64,000 bases of DNA, taken from Methanospirillum stamsii (lineage in GTDB: Archaea; Halobacteriota; Methanomicrobia; Methanomicrobiales; Methanospirillaceae). Each line of letters begins with the position of its first letter. Within the stretch, counting starts at the first letter, position 1. The notes beneath the pieces are model-generated. The model did no database searches, was not told the DNA's origin, and was given only the letters and a program-made list of their open reading frames with translations. The DNA is taken from contig NZ_CP176366.1 in assembly GCF_046244385.1 (NCBI RefSeq), positions 3,162,001-3,226,000 of the forward strand, given 5' to 3'. Both the position numbers and the translations under genes were made by a program. Positions 47,069 through 57,303 of the stretch are shown in pieces.

Positions 47069-48151
47069 ATGATTCCCAAAGTACTGGCATCACCATTAAA
47101 ATATATCCAGGGACCTGGAGAGTTATCAAACATTCAATTTCATCTCTCACATTTTGATGGACCAATCCTATTTGTTATGACAGGTTTTGCCCACACTCAT
47201 CTGAAAAACCTTATTAATGAAAGTTACAAAAAATCTGAAATCCTGATATTTGAAAAATTCAACGGAGAATGTACAAAAAATGAGATCGAACGATTCAGAA
47301 CGATATACCATACTCATTCCTGTAAAACAGTTGTTGGTATTGGAGGTGGAAAAGCTATAGATACTGCCAAAGGGGTAGCATTCTATGAGAATTGTCCGGT
47401 AATTTCTATTCCAACTATTGCATCAACCGATGCACCGACCAGTGCAATCGCAGTTACCTATACCGATGACCATGTTTTTGATGGAAACCTTCTTCTTTCT
47501 AAAAACCCGGATCTTGTTCTTGTTGATACAACCATTATCCTAAACGCTCCGGTCCGATTTTTAGTTGCAGGAATGGGTGATGCACTATCAACCTACTTTG
47601 AAGCACGGGCAAATGAAGCATCCGGACATGAGAATTTTGTTGGTGGAAAACCCACAAATACCTCTTTTGCTCTTGCTAAATTATGTTATGATCTTCTTAT
47701 CCGAGATGGCCTGAAAGCTAAAACCTCTGCAGATAAGAAAGAATGGTCAAAAGAATTTGAGAATATTATTGAAGCAAATATCTACCTGAGCGGTGTCGGC
47801 TTTGAAAGTAATGGTCTTGCCTGTGCCCATTCAGTATATAATGCACTCACCATACTTCCAAATTGTCATCATATGTATCACGGTGAATTGGTTGCATTTG
47901 GAGCGATTGTCCAGTTGATTCTTGAAAACAGGCCAGAGGAAGAGATAACTGAGGTAATAAAATTCTGTTTGAGCATAGGACTTCCGGTTTCTTTACGCGA
48001 CATCAGTAATCAGGAACTAACTCCTGATGATATCATAAAAGTTGCTAAAGTGGCATGTAGTCCGGAAAATTTCATGGCAAGTGAACCCTTTGAGGTAACA
48101 CCAGAGATGGTGATTGATGCAATGAATAAATTGAAAAATTTTGGAAATTGA
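47069..48151 (+). CDS. gldA: Glycerol dehydrogenase-like iron-containing alcohol dehydrogenase
   Basis: 360 residues, full length for GldA. NAD-binding segments are VVGIGGGKAIDTAKGVA (~90-106) and SIPTIASTDAPTSAIAV. Metal ligands are expected at the Asp of AGMGDALSTYFEA (~170) and the His of ACAHSVYNAL (~253) and HHMYHGELVAFG (~270). It oxidises glycerol to dihydroxyacetone or acts on a related diol; in archaea the close relative G1PDH makes lipid backbones, but motifs here fit GldA better. It appears monocistronic. Confidence 0.88.
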   Translation: MIPKVLASPLKYIQGPGELSNIQFHLSHFDGPILFVMTGFAHTHLKNLINESYKKSEILIFEKFNGECTKNEIERFRTIYHTHSCKTVVGIGGGKAIDTAKGVAFYENCPVISIPTIASTDAPTSAIAVTYTDDHVFDGNLLLSKNPDLVLVDTTIILNAPVRFLVAGMGDALSTYFEARANEASGHENFVGGKPTNTSFALAKLCYDLLIRDGLKAKTSADKKEWSKEFENIIEANIYLSGVGFESNGLACAHSVYNALTILPNCHHMYHGELVAFGAIVQLILENRPEEEITEVIKFCLSIGLPVSLRDISNQELTPDDIIKVAKVACSPENFMASEPFEVTPEMVIDAMNKLKNFGN

Positions 48152-48401
48152 TAATAATTCAATTTTAAAGGTACCGAAATTTTTCAAAATTGGATTCTAA
48201 AAAACTTTCTCTTTGACTTTTTTAAAATAAATTTTTTCAAGAATTAAGTTTGGACCTTTATCTAGGATATAAAAATGTTTGCAGTTCAGGATCGCTTGGC
48301 AAATAAATAAGGTACCTCAAGGTTATCATAACATTGAGTCAAAAAAGATATTTGAAATTATAATATCCTGGACTCATTGCTAAGTTAGAAGGAGGGAATA
48401 A

Positions 48402-48860
48402 ATGTCAATTTTTGCATCCTGGATTCATGGTACCAGTATAAAACCACAAAATGAAGGGTACTATATTTCAAAAACATATAAGGGGTATGCAGCGATTTTT
48501 CATACCCATGGAAAAGAATGGTTTCATTTTGCGATTCCCACACCAGTTATAACCGATAATAAACGTGTAATGGTAAAAAAGGTTTTTGTGTTTTATAAAA
48601 CTGAATTGAGTTCCAAAATAGTATCTATCCATGTATATGATGGAGGTATAAAAATTCCAGATTTACAATTTAACAATCTGGCACTTACCGGAGATCACAG
48701 CACAAATTTAGATAATGCAAATACATGGCAGATTGCAAACAAAGTTGAAATGAAATATGGACTTGGAATTTCTATTGAAGTAGATTTCGGTAAATCTTCT
48801 CCAACAGGAGTACCCGGAATTTGGTTTACTTCTGCAGGCGCAGATTTTGAAAAACCGTAA
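48402..48860 (+). CDS. DUF6623-like protein
   Basis: 152 residues, beta-rich, no signal peptide. It begins MSIFASWIHGTSIKPQNEG and includes WFHFAIPTPVITDNKRVMVK and a C-terminal GVPGIWFTSAGADFEKP, the pattern of DUF6623 proteins as I recall them. It has a strong GGAGGG ribosome-binding site and lies 14 bases before the papain-like gene, so the two should be co-translated and may interact (substrate, inhibitor or carrier). Confidence 0.7.
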   Translation: MSIFASWIHGTSIKPQNEGYYISKTYKGYAAIFHTHGKEWFHFAIPTPVITDNKRVMVKKVFVFYKTELSSKIVSIHVYDGGIKIPDLQFNNLALTGDHSTNLDNANTWQIANKVEMKYGLGISIEVDFGKSSPTGVPGIWFTSAGADFEKP

Positions 48861-48874
48861 ATGAGGAACTGAGC

Positions 48875-49888
48875 ATGCCACCGAATTCTATAGATTTGTC
48901 GCCACATATCAGGTACATCAGATGGCAGGGTGGAGCAGGGTGTTGGGGTTATTCCATGCTTGCAATCTGGGACATAATGAATGATCTTGTCTGTCCATTT
49001 TCTCCGAATTTATCTTTAAATTTAGGACTTTTTTTACATATAAGACGGGATTTATGGGAAAAAGAAAAATGCATAATGAGTCCGGATGGAAGGTATCATA
49101 TTAAAAAAACCGATGCAGGAGAAGAAAAATGGATAGAACAATCATTTGGGTGTACAACTGAGGGTACTGAGATAACCAATCCTGATTTACGATGGACTGG
49201 TAATTGGACATATGATGGTGTAAATGAAGCGTGTAATTACAGACTATCAAAAGATATCACAGAAATACCTTTAACAGTATCTGAAATACAAAAATGGCTT
49301 ATTAATAATCACCCCGTTCAAATTGAAGATGGACCTCATGTAATTGCAATTACCGGATATAATAATTCCAATTCTACATTTACTTTTGTGAACAGTTATG
49401 GAGACAGATATGGTAATGGCGGATTCGGGACATATTCTTATAATGATATTTCGAAAAAAACAGGGATATTTGGAGAAAAATTAGGAAGAGCATTTATAAT
49501 TGATCCAATACCTCCTAAACCAGTTCCCGTAGCCAGAATCAGGATTTCAACTCCCATTGATGGAGGTAGACGATTAAATATCAATCTCTGGCTAAGTTCA
49601 GAGAAAAGCCCCCAGGTTAAGAGAAAAATCTGGCCTCCTCCTCATAGTATGGATTCCAGCAGAATTCTACATTACACGGTTCGGTTACCTTCTGAGTTTG
49701 TTTGGCCTCCATCTCCAGAAAACCGGCTGGTGTTAGATCTTTATGACTCAGGCGAATATTCTGAAACTGGAGGTCAAATAGAAGAATTTATAGCAGTATT
49801 TGGAGAACATTCAATTTCCTGTAAGGAAATTACCTCCGGACCAATTTCCTTTAAGGCAAGAGAACACCGAAGATTTATCATATCATAA
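48875..49888 (+). CDS. Papain-like cysteine peptidase with C-terminal beta domain
   Basis: 337 residues. The catalytic layout is papain/C39-like: Gln and Cys in WQGGAGCWGYSMLAIWDIM (Cys ~25), His in DGPHVIAITGYN (~158) and Asn in FTFVNSYGDRYGNGGF (~172). The C-terminal ~120 residues form a beta-rich domain (ARIRISTPIDGGRRLNINLW). There is no signal peptide, so it acts inside the cell or is exported by another route. It has a GAGG ribosome-binding site and is paired with the DUF6623 gene. Confidence 0.8.
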   Translation: MPPNSIDLSPHIRYIRWQGGAGCWGYSMLAIWDIMNDLVCPFSPNLSLNLGLFLHIRRDLWEKEKCIMSPDGRYHIKKTDAGEEKWIEQSFGCTTEGTEITNPDLRWTGNWTYDGVNEACNYRLSKDITEIPLTVSEIQKWLINNHPVQIEDGPHVIAITGYNNSNSTFTFVNSYGDRYGNGGFGTYSYNDISKKTGIFGEKLGRAFIIDPIPPKPVPVARIRISTPIDGGRRLNINLWLSSEKSPQVKRKIWPPPHSMDSSRILHYTVRLPSEFVWPPSPENRLVLDLYDSGEYSETGGQIEEFIAVFGEHSISCKEITSGPISFKAREHRRFIIS

Positions 49889-49936
49889 TATTCTAATTTT
49901 TTCATAATTGTATCCGGTATCCTAAAGTAAAAAAAT

Positions 49937-50956
49937 TTATTTTTCTATATCTTCTTTATAGGTAAATATTTGAGAACCTAAAATCTCGCCATCATAAAGA
50001 AAATCAATTTTCCATTCTCCGGGCAACATTGGTTTTTCATAATCCTGTATGTCAATATAGTAACATGCCCAGTCCCATCCCTCCTCAGCCTGAAGATAAT
50101 CTTCAATGAACAAATATCCAGTTGGATCATACCAATGCCATTCAAGTTTTGATTCGGACAATAATGGGGAAAAACTTACAAAAGCACAAATTCGTTCATC
50201 GGTTGTAAGAAAAGTATCTGAAATCTCTATAGGTTCTCCATTTTCTTCATCAAAATTCTTTGATATGACCATACCTGAAAAGCCATTTAATCCTTCCTTA
50301 AAAGAAGAACTTTCTGTATATCCTGAATCTCCGTTAATAGTTATTCTAACCGGATTTGTCTGATATTCAGAGTTATCAATAAAGGCATAAACATTATAAG
50401 TCCCCGGATTTACTGAATCAGGAATTTCATAATAATACGTATGAGAGACATTTCGAACCATCAGGGGAGGGATTTCCTGACCTTTTCCGATACCCATAAA
50501 TTCTGAACCTTTGATATCACCAAGTTCAACATCAAATCCCAGAAAATCTTCTGTATGCAGCATCCAGGTATCATATCCTAATTCATCCATTAATGCTCCA
50601 TTCTCTCCGGCAATGATAGTAGCACTAAAAGCCATATCCAGTTTAATTTTCGCCTTGTCTCCCGGATTATAATTATCTTTATCGAACGTTACGGTCCCTT
50701 TAAGTAGAGCAGTTCCTAGTGGTACATCACCTCCGGACCATGTCGCAAATGCCGGGCCATAATTATCGAATAAAGGTAAATCATAGATAATTTTATCTTC
50801 AGAAGTAACTGCTAATCCGGAAGGGATAAAAAAAATAACCGATAATGCAATTATTAAAAATCTAACATTTACTGAGATCTTTTTAATGAACAGTATTCTT
50901 CTATCTTCCATGAGATTTAATTTAAGTAGCGAGATATAAAGTTTTGTAAACTCCAT
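49937..50956 (-). CDS. Exported beta-rich hypothetical protein
   Basis: 339 residues from the ATG at 50956, or 324 from the ATG at 50911. The hydrophobic signal/anchor is FLIIALSVIFFIPSGLAV. Two Ig-like beta domains follow (~70-215 with KVKLDMAFSAT-type strands and GTYNVYAFIDNSEYQTNP; ~220-335 with EWHWYDPTGYLFIEDYLQ and LPGEWKIDFLYDGEILGSQI). It is probably a cell-surface protein. I recognise no specific family. Confidence 0.7.
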   Translation of the reverse strand: MEFTKLYISLLKLNLMEDRRILFIKKISVNVRFLIIALSVIFFIPSGLAVTSEDKIIYDLPLFDNYGPAFATWSGGDVPLGTALLKGTVTFDKDNYNPGDKAKIKLDMAFSATIIAGENGALMDELGYDTWMLHTEDFLGFDVELGDIKGSEFMGIGKGQEIPPLMVRNVSHTYYYEIPDSVNPGTYNVYAFIDNSEYQTNPVRITINGDSGYTESSSFKEGLNGFSGMVISKNFDEENGEPIEISDTFLTTDERICAFVSFSPLLSESKLEWHWYDPTGYLFIEDYLQAEEGWDWACYYIDIQDYEKPMLPGEWKIDFLYDGEILGSQIFTYKEDIEK

Positions 50957-51070
50957 ATATTATAAATATTTATCCATAAAATTGTTGGGGAAAAAATTTC
51001 CTCAAATTTTTTTCAGGATATGGTAAATCAGAACAATATCCTCTTAAGTTAAAGAATATTATCTGTACGC

Positions 51071-51676
51071 ATGATTATTCTCCTCAATGGGACATCTTCT
51101 TCTGGAAAAACCACTATCGGAAAAAAATTACAGGAAAAATTTGATGGAGTACTTCTTTTATATGGACTTGACACTATGGTTCAGACTGCTTTTCCGGAAA
51201 AATGTGATTACCCCCCTTATGATGAGAAGGCAATAAAAGTAGCCATGAGTGAATCAAACGGCCAGAAAGTTGCAAAACTTGCCATATCCCCTTACATGTA
51301 TCCGGTGTATGAAGCCGCCATACATTTTTACCGGATGCTTTCAGAGAAGGGATATTTCCTTATCATTGATGAAGTATTATTTGATAAAAACCGAATTGTC
51401 CCATACTTTAACTTATTATCCAAGGAAACAGTGTATTTTTTTGGAATAAAGCCAGAACTGGATGTCGTAGTCAAGCGTGAACAGGAACGGAGAGATAGAC
51501 TTTCTGGTCTTGCTGCCGGACTCTATAATGAAGTATATAATCCTCTTTTTACCTATGATTTAACCATTGATACCGGAGTATTGTCTCCGGATGAGGCGGC
51601 TGATTTGATACTGAATTATATACAGGATATTGATTCACCGCAAGGATTTATTCGGTCAGGATTAGATTTCCAATAA
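51071..51676 (+). CDS. Chloramphenicol phosphotransferase-like P-loop kinase
   Basis: 201 residues. Walker A is LLNGTSSSGKTTIGKKL (3-19), and a Walker B-like segment is FLIIDEVLFDK (~95-105). The C-terminal part has VKREQERRDRLSGLAAGLY, as in the CPT family of small-molecule kinases. The natural substrate is unknown; antibiotic modification should not be assumed in a methanogen. It is monocistronic, with a short leader. Confidence 0.8.
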   Translation: MIILLNGTSSSGKTTIGKKLQEKFDGVLLLYGLDTMVQTAFPEKCDYPPYDEKAIKVAMSESNGQKVAKLAISPYMYPVYEAAIHFYRMLSEKGYFLIIDEVLFDKNRIVPYFNLLSKETVYFFGIKPELDVVVKREQERRDRLSGLAAGLYNEVYNPLFTYDLTIDTGVLSPDEAADLILNYIQDIDSPQGFIRSGLDFQ

Positions 51677-51699
51677 CAAACGATTAAGTCCGGTTTGGA

Positions 51700-52413
51700 T
51701 TATGATGCTTCTTTATTATTTAAAATCCGATTTCGATATAACATTAGACCAGCAAAAAAAGCAGTTAGTATCATAATTATTGATGCAAGTGAAATGTCAA
51801 TTTGATGATTTAATCTGGTCAGTATCATCCCAATATTACTGTTTTGTGAAAAAAACAAAAAGAATCCGGAAATCCCACAACAAATAGAAAAGAACAATCC
51901 GGTAATTTGTAATTTTCGATAAAATGACTTATATTTCTTTACTCGTATCATAAAAAAAGAGGACACCAGAATCATGATTATCAATAATGCAAAAAGCCAT
52001 TCATATGGATTAAATAATTCCTTCATTATTGCATTATCAATATAATCGATTTGTGGAATAGGGACAAAATTTCCTTTGAATGGATAAAACCAGTTTTCCG
52101 GTTCGTTCCACATTCGGTCAAGAAGCTGATGAGTAAGCAGACCAAGTGAAAATGATATCCCAACCAGTGAACGATATTGTATCCAAATCAGAATCCCTAA
52201 TATCAGTATAATTCCAAAAAATGACAAACCATGAGCATAAATCCTTCCATAATCAAGAGATTGCTGGAGCAAAAGGTGACCTATGGGTTTGTCAATAATA
52301 TCCGGAACAATTCCTCCGATTGCAGCGGGAATAATAAGCTTTGAATCGTGAAAGAACCAGAATAAAAAAAATCCAATAATTAGTCCGGCGGCAAGGTGAC
52401 AAAAAATATACAT
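51700..52413 (-). CDS. YdjM/DUF457-type membrane metal-dependent hydrolase
   Basis: 237 residues with 5-6 transmembrane helices. Conserved acidic/His positions appear in CHLAAGLIIG, GGIVPDIIDKPIGHLL, YAHGLSFFG and GLLTHQLLDRMWNEPENWF, the pattern of the LexA-binding/YdjM membrane hydrolase family. It probably acts on a lipid or membrane substrate. It is convergent with the kinase gene, ending 24 bases from it. Confidence 0.75.
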   Translation of the reverse strand: MYIFCHLAAGLIIGFFLFWFFHDSKLIIPAAIGGIVPDIIDKPIGHLLLQQSLDYGRIYAHGLSFFGIILILGILIWIQYRSLVGISFSLGLLTHQLLDRMWNEPENWFYPFKGNFVPIPQIDYIDNAIMKELFNPYEWLFALLIIMILVSSFFMIRVKKYKSFYRKLQITGLFFSICCGISGFFLFFSQNSNIGMILTRLNHQIDISLASIIMILTAFFAGLMLYRNRILNNKEAS

Positions 52414-52591
52414 TTAAAGTATTTCCGATTATTAATATCATTAAAGCGTTTTTTTAAGCAAATTTCTATAGATATCTGTTTGTAATACTGATAATTAGGT
52501 ATAGTCATTATTTTTTTTCTTGCATAAATTGAGATCATCCTATGATATACAAAATATATTAAATTATGATGATGTAAAGTAATTCATTATT

Positions 52592-55363
52592 ATGGATAAA
52601 AAGACCATTAATCTGATTTGTTTATGCTTTCTCTTCGTTTTATTTTTGTTTTCATGTGGTGTATATAGTGAGAGTGTTTATGAAGAAAAGTATTCTGATC
52701 TCTGGACAACTGTGGAGAATGCATATGTGTATTGCTTCCCTCTTGTTGTGGTAGATGCTACGATGAAAAAAATGACCAACACCGAGATACCGACAACGAC
52801 ACAAGCGCCGATAAATCAGTTGGTTCACAGCAATTTGCAGTTTACTGCTGATAACAAACTTGTTGTTTCACCAAATGTTGATGATATTTATTCGAGTGCT
52901 TTTCTCGACCTCAATAATTCCGCTTTTATTTTCGTTAAACCAAAGACTGAAAGATTTTCTTCGATCCAGTTTCTGGATGCATATACAAATACCATTGATG
53001 TTATCGGTTCAGGAAGTAAAACAGATAATCCAGAGGATGAAGTTATTTGTCTGATTACCGGAAGAGATTTTACCGGTGATGTTCCGGACGGCATGAAACA
53101 TATTACCATACCAACTGATATAGCCTGGATAATTATCCGGACGGTAATTAATGGACCGGATGACATGCCAAATGTGGAAGCGATACAAAATCAAACGGTT
53201 TTGATTCCATTTGATGTTTATCTGAATAAGGAGACTTATATTCCACCTATTGGATCATATAATCCGAAGTATAATTTTAATCCGGTGGATTTTGTTTTTA
53301 ATATGTCACCGGATGAGTTCTTTAAAACAGCCAATGGCATCATGTTAAGGAATCCACCGGCATCGGTTGATGGTCCCATGCTAGAAGAAATGCAGGCCAT
53401 CAATGTAGGTCCCGGACTTATCTTTGATAGTACTGTTCTTGGAACCGGAGGAATTGATAAATGGAATTCCATGGTGGAAAATATCGAACTGACCCTGACA
53501 AAACAAACGGCTCAATATATGGTCGCTCTTGGTGACTGGAACTATTATGGCGAACCAATAGGAGATTGGGGGTCAGCATATGCATACCGTGGGCTGGTTG
53601 CTATCAAGGGTCTTGGTGCAAATCCAATGTATGTTGCTGTTTACCCGGAGGCGGATACAGATTCAGAAGGTCAGCAGTTATCCGGAATAAACAAATATCA
53701 CCTTCACATTGAAAAAGACATGCTCCCTCCGGTTATCAATGACGGATTCTGGTCTTTTACTGTATATGGCAGTGATGATTTCCTCATTCCAAATGAAATA
53801 GACCGGTACTGTATAAATGATCGGAGTAATGTGACATATAACGAGGACGGTTCACTTGATATTCTGCTCCAGGCCGAAAAACCTGGTGATGATATGGTAA
53901 ATAACTGGCTTCCGGTTGGCACAGGAGATTTCAGAATAAATCTTCGGATTTATGGCCCCGACCTTCAAAAAATCAAGAATTCCTGGATCCCTCCGAAAAT
54001 AGTACAGGGATTAGTATCTGAAGATATTCCAGAAAATAATTCAACTGAAATCTGGGAGAAGGTAAAAGATGCCTATATTTTTAGTTATCCACTTGTCCTG
54101 ATGGATGCCACAATGAAAGAACATACTAATACCGTAGTACCAACAAGTGAACAAGCTCCAATCAACCAGTTCCAACATGATGATCAATTGAAAAATGCAG
54201 ACTGGAGAAATGTCGTATCACCAAATGTAGATACGCTATATTCTCAGGCATTCCTTGATTTAAATTCCACAGTTCTGGTATTTGTCAAACCAAAAGCCGA
54301 CCGGTTTTGTTCAGCACAAGTAATGGATGCATATAGTAATACCATTGATGTCATAGGTTCCGGAGGTGGAGCGGATAATCCAGATGATGAAGAAATCTGT
54401 CTGATTACAGGAAGAAATTTCATGGAAGATATTCCGGAGGGTATGACTCATATTTCTATTCCAACCGATATAGGATGGATAATTATCCGGATAGTATGCA
54501 ACGGTCCGGATGACCTCTCCAATATCGAAGAAATACAAAAGCAGCTCTTCCTCGTTCCGATGGAAAATTATCTGAATAATGAACCATATATTCCACCAAA
54601 AGGGAGTTACAACGAAGACAATAACTTCCGGCCAGGGGATCACGTCTCCAATATGTCTCCGGAGGATTATTTTTCGACTGCTAATCGCCTGATGATTTCT
54701 AATCCCCCTTCTTTAGAAGATACTCCTATGATGGAAGAGATGAAATCTATCAATGTTGGTCCCGGACTTGTCTTTGATGAAAAAATTCTTGGACAAAATG
54801 CATCGGTACAATGGAACCAGATGTTGGATTCAATGAATCCGGTTTTGAGTCCTTATTACCTTAGTTTCACAGAAAAATTAGGTGATTGGGTATATTATCC
54901 CTCTCCTATTGCAGAATGGGGAACGGATTATCCATACCGTGCAATTATTGCCCAGGTGGCGTTCGGAGCCAATCCCATATCTGTTGCAATTTATCCGGAG
55001 GCTGCTTTTGATACGGATAAACAAAAATTGAACGGTCAAAATAAATATATTCTTCATTTTGATGAAGGGATGCTCCCTCCGGTACTTGAAGATGGATTCT
55101 GGTCGATAACTGCCTATGGGAGTGATTCATTTCTGATTCCAAATGAAATTAACCGGTATTGTATTAATGACCGGAGTAATGTTACCTATAGCGAGGATGG
55201 ATCTCTTGATATTTTGTTACAGAATAAAAACCCGGAAAGTGACTTAGAGAATAACTGGCTTCCGGTCGGATCCGATGATTTCCATCTGATTATGAGAATT
55301 TATCTTCCAGATATGGATAAAATACTAAATAATTGGATCGTTCCGAAAATTGAAAACCAGTAA
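52592..55363 (+). CDS. Exported tandem-duplicated DUF1254/DUF1214 protein
   Basis: 923 residues. After a signal peptide (LICLCFLFVLFLFSCGVY) come two ~450-residue copies of a DUF1254-DUF1214 unit: copy 1 ~37-480 (YVYCFPLVVVDATMKKMTNT; DGFWSFTVYGSDDFLIPNEI) and copy 2 ~487-923 (YIFSYPLVLMDATMKEHTNT; DGFWSITAYGSDSFLIPNEI). The copies begin about 1350 bases apart. Single-unit homologues are widespread in bacteria; the function is undefined. The fused pair could act like a dimer. Confidence 0.87.
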   Translation: MDKKTINLICLCFLFVLFLFSCGVYSESVYEEKYSDLWTTVENAYVYCFPLVVVDATMKKMTNTEIPTTTQAPINQLVHSNLQFTADNKLVVSPNVDDIYSSAFLDLNNSAFIFVKPKTERFSSIQFLDAYTNTIDVIGSGSKTDNPEDEVICLITGRDFTGDVPDGMKHITIPTDIAWIIIRTVINGPDDMPNVEAIQNQTVLIPFDVYLNKETYIPPIGSYNPKYNFNPVDFVFNMSPDEFFKTANGIMLRNPPASVDGPMLEEMQAINVGPGLIFDSTVLGTGGIDKWNSMVENIELTLTKQTAQYMVALGDWNYYGEPIGDWGSAYAYRGLVAIKGLGANPMYVAVYPEADTDSEGQQLSGINKYHLHIEKDMLPPVINDGFWSFTVYGSDDFLIPNEIDRYCINDRSNVTYNEDGSLDILLQAEKPGDDMVNNWLPVGTGDFRINLRIYGPDLQKIKNSWIPPKIVQGLVSEDIPENNSTEIWEKVKDAYIFSYPLVLMDATMKEHTNTVVPTSEQAPINQFQHDDQLKNADWRNVVSPNVDTLYSQAFLDLNSTVLVFVKPKADRFCSAQVMDAYSNTIDVIGSGGGADNPDDEEICLITGRNFMEDIPEGMTHISIPTDIGWIIIRIVCNGPDDLSNIEEIQKQLFLVPMENYLNNEPYIPPKGSYNEDNNFRPGDHVSNMSPEDYFSTANRLMISNPPSLEDTPMMEEMKSINVGPGLVFDEKILGQNASVQWNQMLDSMNPVLSPYYLSFTEKLGDWVYYPSPIAEWGTDYPYRAIIAQVAFGANPISVAIYPEAAFDTDKQKLNGQNKYILHFDEGMLPPVLEDGFWSITAYGSDSFLIPNEINRYCINDRSNVTYSEDGSLDILLQNKNPESDLENNWLPVGSDDFHLIMRIYLPDMDKILNNWIVPKIENQ

Positions 55364-55406
55364 CAATACCGGGATGGGATTTGATAATTCAAATCCTGAA
55401 AAATTT

Positions 55407-57212
55407 TTATGTTAATAGAGCCGGAGTTGGCTGTCTCGGATCTTTTCTTTCAGAAAATATTAGATCATACCAGTTATATATTGCTTCAATAAGAACAAGT
55501 GATAGAAGAATCATCAAAATTATAGATATTCCGGTAAGAAGATATCCCTGTGGAGAATTCATATTAAGATAATTCAGGATATTCAGGTATCCGGCATAAA
55601 AGGTTATTGGTATCATGGCAAGGCCTGGAATTGCTGTTATCCACATATATTTTTGTTTTCCCATTTTAATGAGGAGCGTAGTCCCGATGATTAGTCCGGT
55701 TGCGGCCAGAAGCTGGTTTGACATACCAAATAATGGCCATATGGTAGAAATTTCACCGGTGTAAAGAAGATAGCCCCAGGCAAAGGTAAAGATAAATCCT
55801 GATATGATGACACCAGGAATCCATTTCCGGTCATGAAACTTTGGAATCACCTGTCCAAGCAGTTCCTGCAGAAGATATCTTCCAACCCTTGTCCCGGTAT
55901 CTACTGCAGTAAGTACAAAGACCGCTTCGAACATAATCGCAAAATGATACCAATACGATAAAAGACCCTCGAAAAATGGTATCCGGGCAAAAATTGATAC
56001 CATTCCAACCGCAAGGGATACAGCACCCCCGGTTCGTCCTGAAAGGTCCTCTCCTATCAGGCTTTCAAGCTCCGGAAGCTGGACCGGAACCATTCCTAAG
56101 GTACTATATACTGCAGGAGCCACATTGATTGCAAAATAATCTGCCGGAATGAGTGCACAGGCTGCAATGAGGGCCATGATCGAGACAAATCCTTCCATGA
56201 GCATGGCTCCATATCCCACAAAATAAATGTCGCGTTCATTTGATATCATCTTCGGAGTTGTTCCGGTGCCGATGGTTGAATGGAACCCGGAGAGTGCTCC
56301 ACAGGCGATAGTAATAAAGAGGAACGGAATAGCTGACCCTGGAATTATCGGACCTCCACCATTGAAGAACTCCGTAACAGCTGGCATTTGGATCTCTGGC
56401 TGGATGATGAATACACCAACTGCAAGAATGAGGATAGTACCAATCTTTAAAAAAGTAGAGAGATAATCCCGTGGACAGAGTAACAGCCATACCGGAAGAG
56501 CAGCCGCAATAAACCCGTATGCCGGAATCATAATCCGGAGTGGTGTCTCACCAAGGGCAAGGTATGTTGAGATGAATGGTATCTGACCAAGAAGTGGTCC
56601 GGCAAGAATGACAATGATGAGAAGGACCAGCCCGATGAGTGAAGCACCAAGAATATCACCAGGTCTGAAGCGGTACAAATAAACTCCCATGAGAAGAGCA
56701 ATCGGAATGGTAGCAAGCACGGTAAAAGTATTTACCGGACTCATGTAAAGTGCCTTTACAACCGCAAGGGACAATCCGGCCAGGGTAAGCATGAGAATGA
56801 ACAAAATAGAAAGCGATGCAATAAGTCCGGCTCTCTTTCCAATGAGTTCTCCAGCGATGAGGGAGAGACTTTTCCCATCAAACCGTACCGAAGCAAACAG
56901 CACTACCATGTCATGAACCGCTCCGGCTACTACTGCACCGATAAGAATCCAGAGAAGTCCGGGAAGGTACCCGAATTGAGCGGCAAGGACAGGTCCAATC
57001 AATGGTCCTGCTCCGGCTATTGCAGCAAAATGATGCCCGAAGAGTACGTATTTATTTGTTGGGTGAAAGTCATGCATGTCATTAAATGACTCTGCCGGAG
57101 TCCTTCTGTTCTCATCCAGTTCGAGCACCCTGGTCGCAATAAACAGCCCGTAATAGCGGTATGCCAAAGCAAAAACACAAAAAGCTATGATTAATATAAC
57201 GATTGCATTCAA
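55407..57212 (-). CDS. cstA: Carbon starvation protein CstA-type peptide transporter
   Basis: 601 residues with about 16 transmembrane helices. CstA signature parts include HFAAIAGAGPLIGPVLAAQFG (in part), GAVHDMVVLFAS, SGFHSTIGTGTTPKMI, DTGTRVGRYLLQEL and FGMSNQLLAATGL. CstA/BtsT proteins take up peptides or pyruvate. The start is a TTG at 57212; no ATG fits the conserved N-terminus (ALAYRYYGLFIA). A TATA-like box lies about 85 bases upstream on the minus strand. Confidence 0.93.
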   Translation of the reverse strand: MNAIVILIIAFCVFALAYRYYGLFIATRVLELDENRRTPAESFNDMHDFHPTNKYVLFGHHFAAIAGAGPLIGPVLAAQFGYLPGLLWILIGAVVAGAVHDMVVLFASVRFDGKSLSLIAGELIGKRAGLIASLSILFILMLTLAGLSLAVVKALYMSPVNTFTVLATIPIALLMGVYLYRFRPGDILGASLIGLVLLIIVILAGPLLGQIPFISTYLALGETPLRIMIPAYGFIAAALPVWLLLCPRDYLSTFLKIGTILILAVGVFIIQPEIQMPAVTEFFNGGGPIIPGSAIPFLFITIACGALSGFHSTIGTGTTPKMISNERDIYFVGYGAMLMEGFVSIMALIAACALIPADYFAINVAPAVYSTLGMVPVQLPELESLIGEDLSGRTGGAVSLAVGMVSIFARIPFFEGLLSYWYHFAIMFEAVFVLTAVDTGTRVGRYLLQELLGQVIPKFHDRKWIPGVIISGFIFTFAWGYLLYTGEISTIWPLFGMSNQLLAATGLIIGTTLLIKMGKQKYMWITAIPGLAMIPITFYAGYLNILNYLNMNSPQGYLLTGISIILMILLSLVLIEAIYNWYDLIFSERKDPRQPTPALLT

Positions 57213-57295
57213 GTTTTCAAATCCAGATTTAGATTTGAGAAGAAAGATAATAAAATATCTGTAATCTCCGAATGATATGAAAAAAATAGAATGAA

Positions 57296-57303
57296 ATATA
57301 TAA
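57296..57303 (-). promoter_or_regulatory. Candidate TATA box for cstA
   Basis: The minus strand reads AACTTATATATTTC, close to the archaeal TATA consensus. It would start transcription near 57270, leaving a leader of about 55-60 bases before the TTG start. Inferred from sequence only. Confidence 0.3.
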
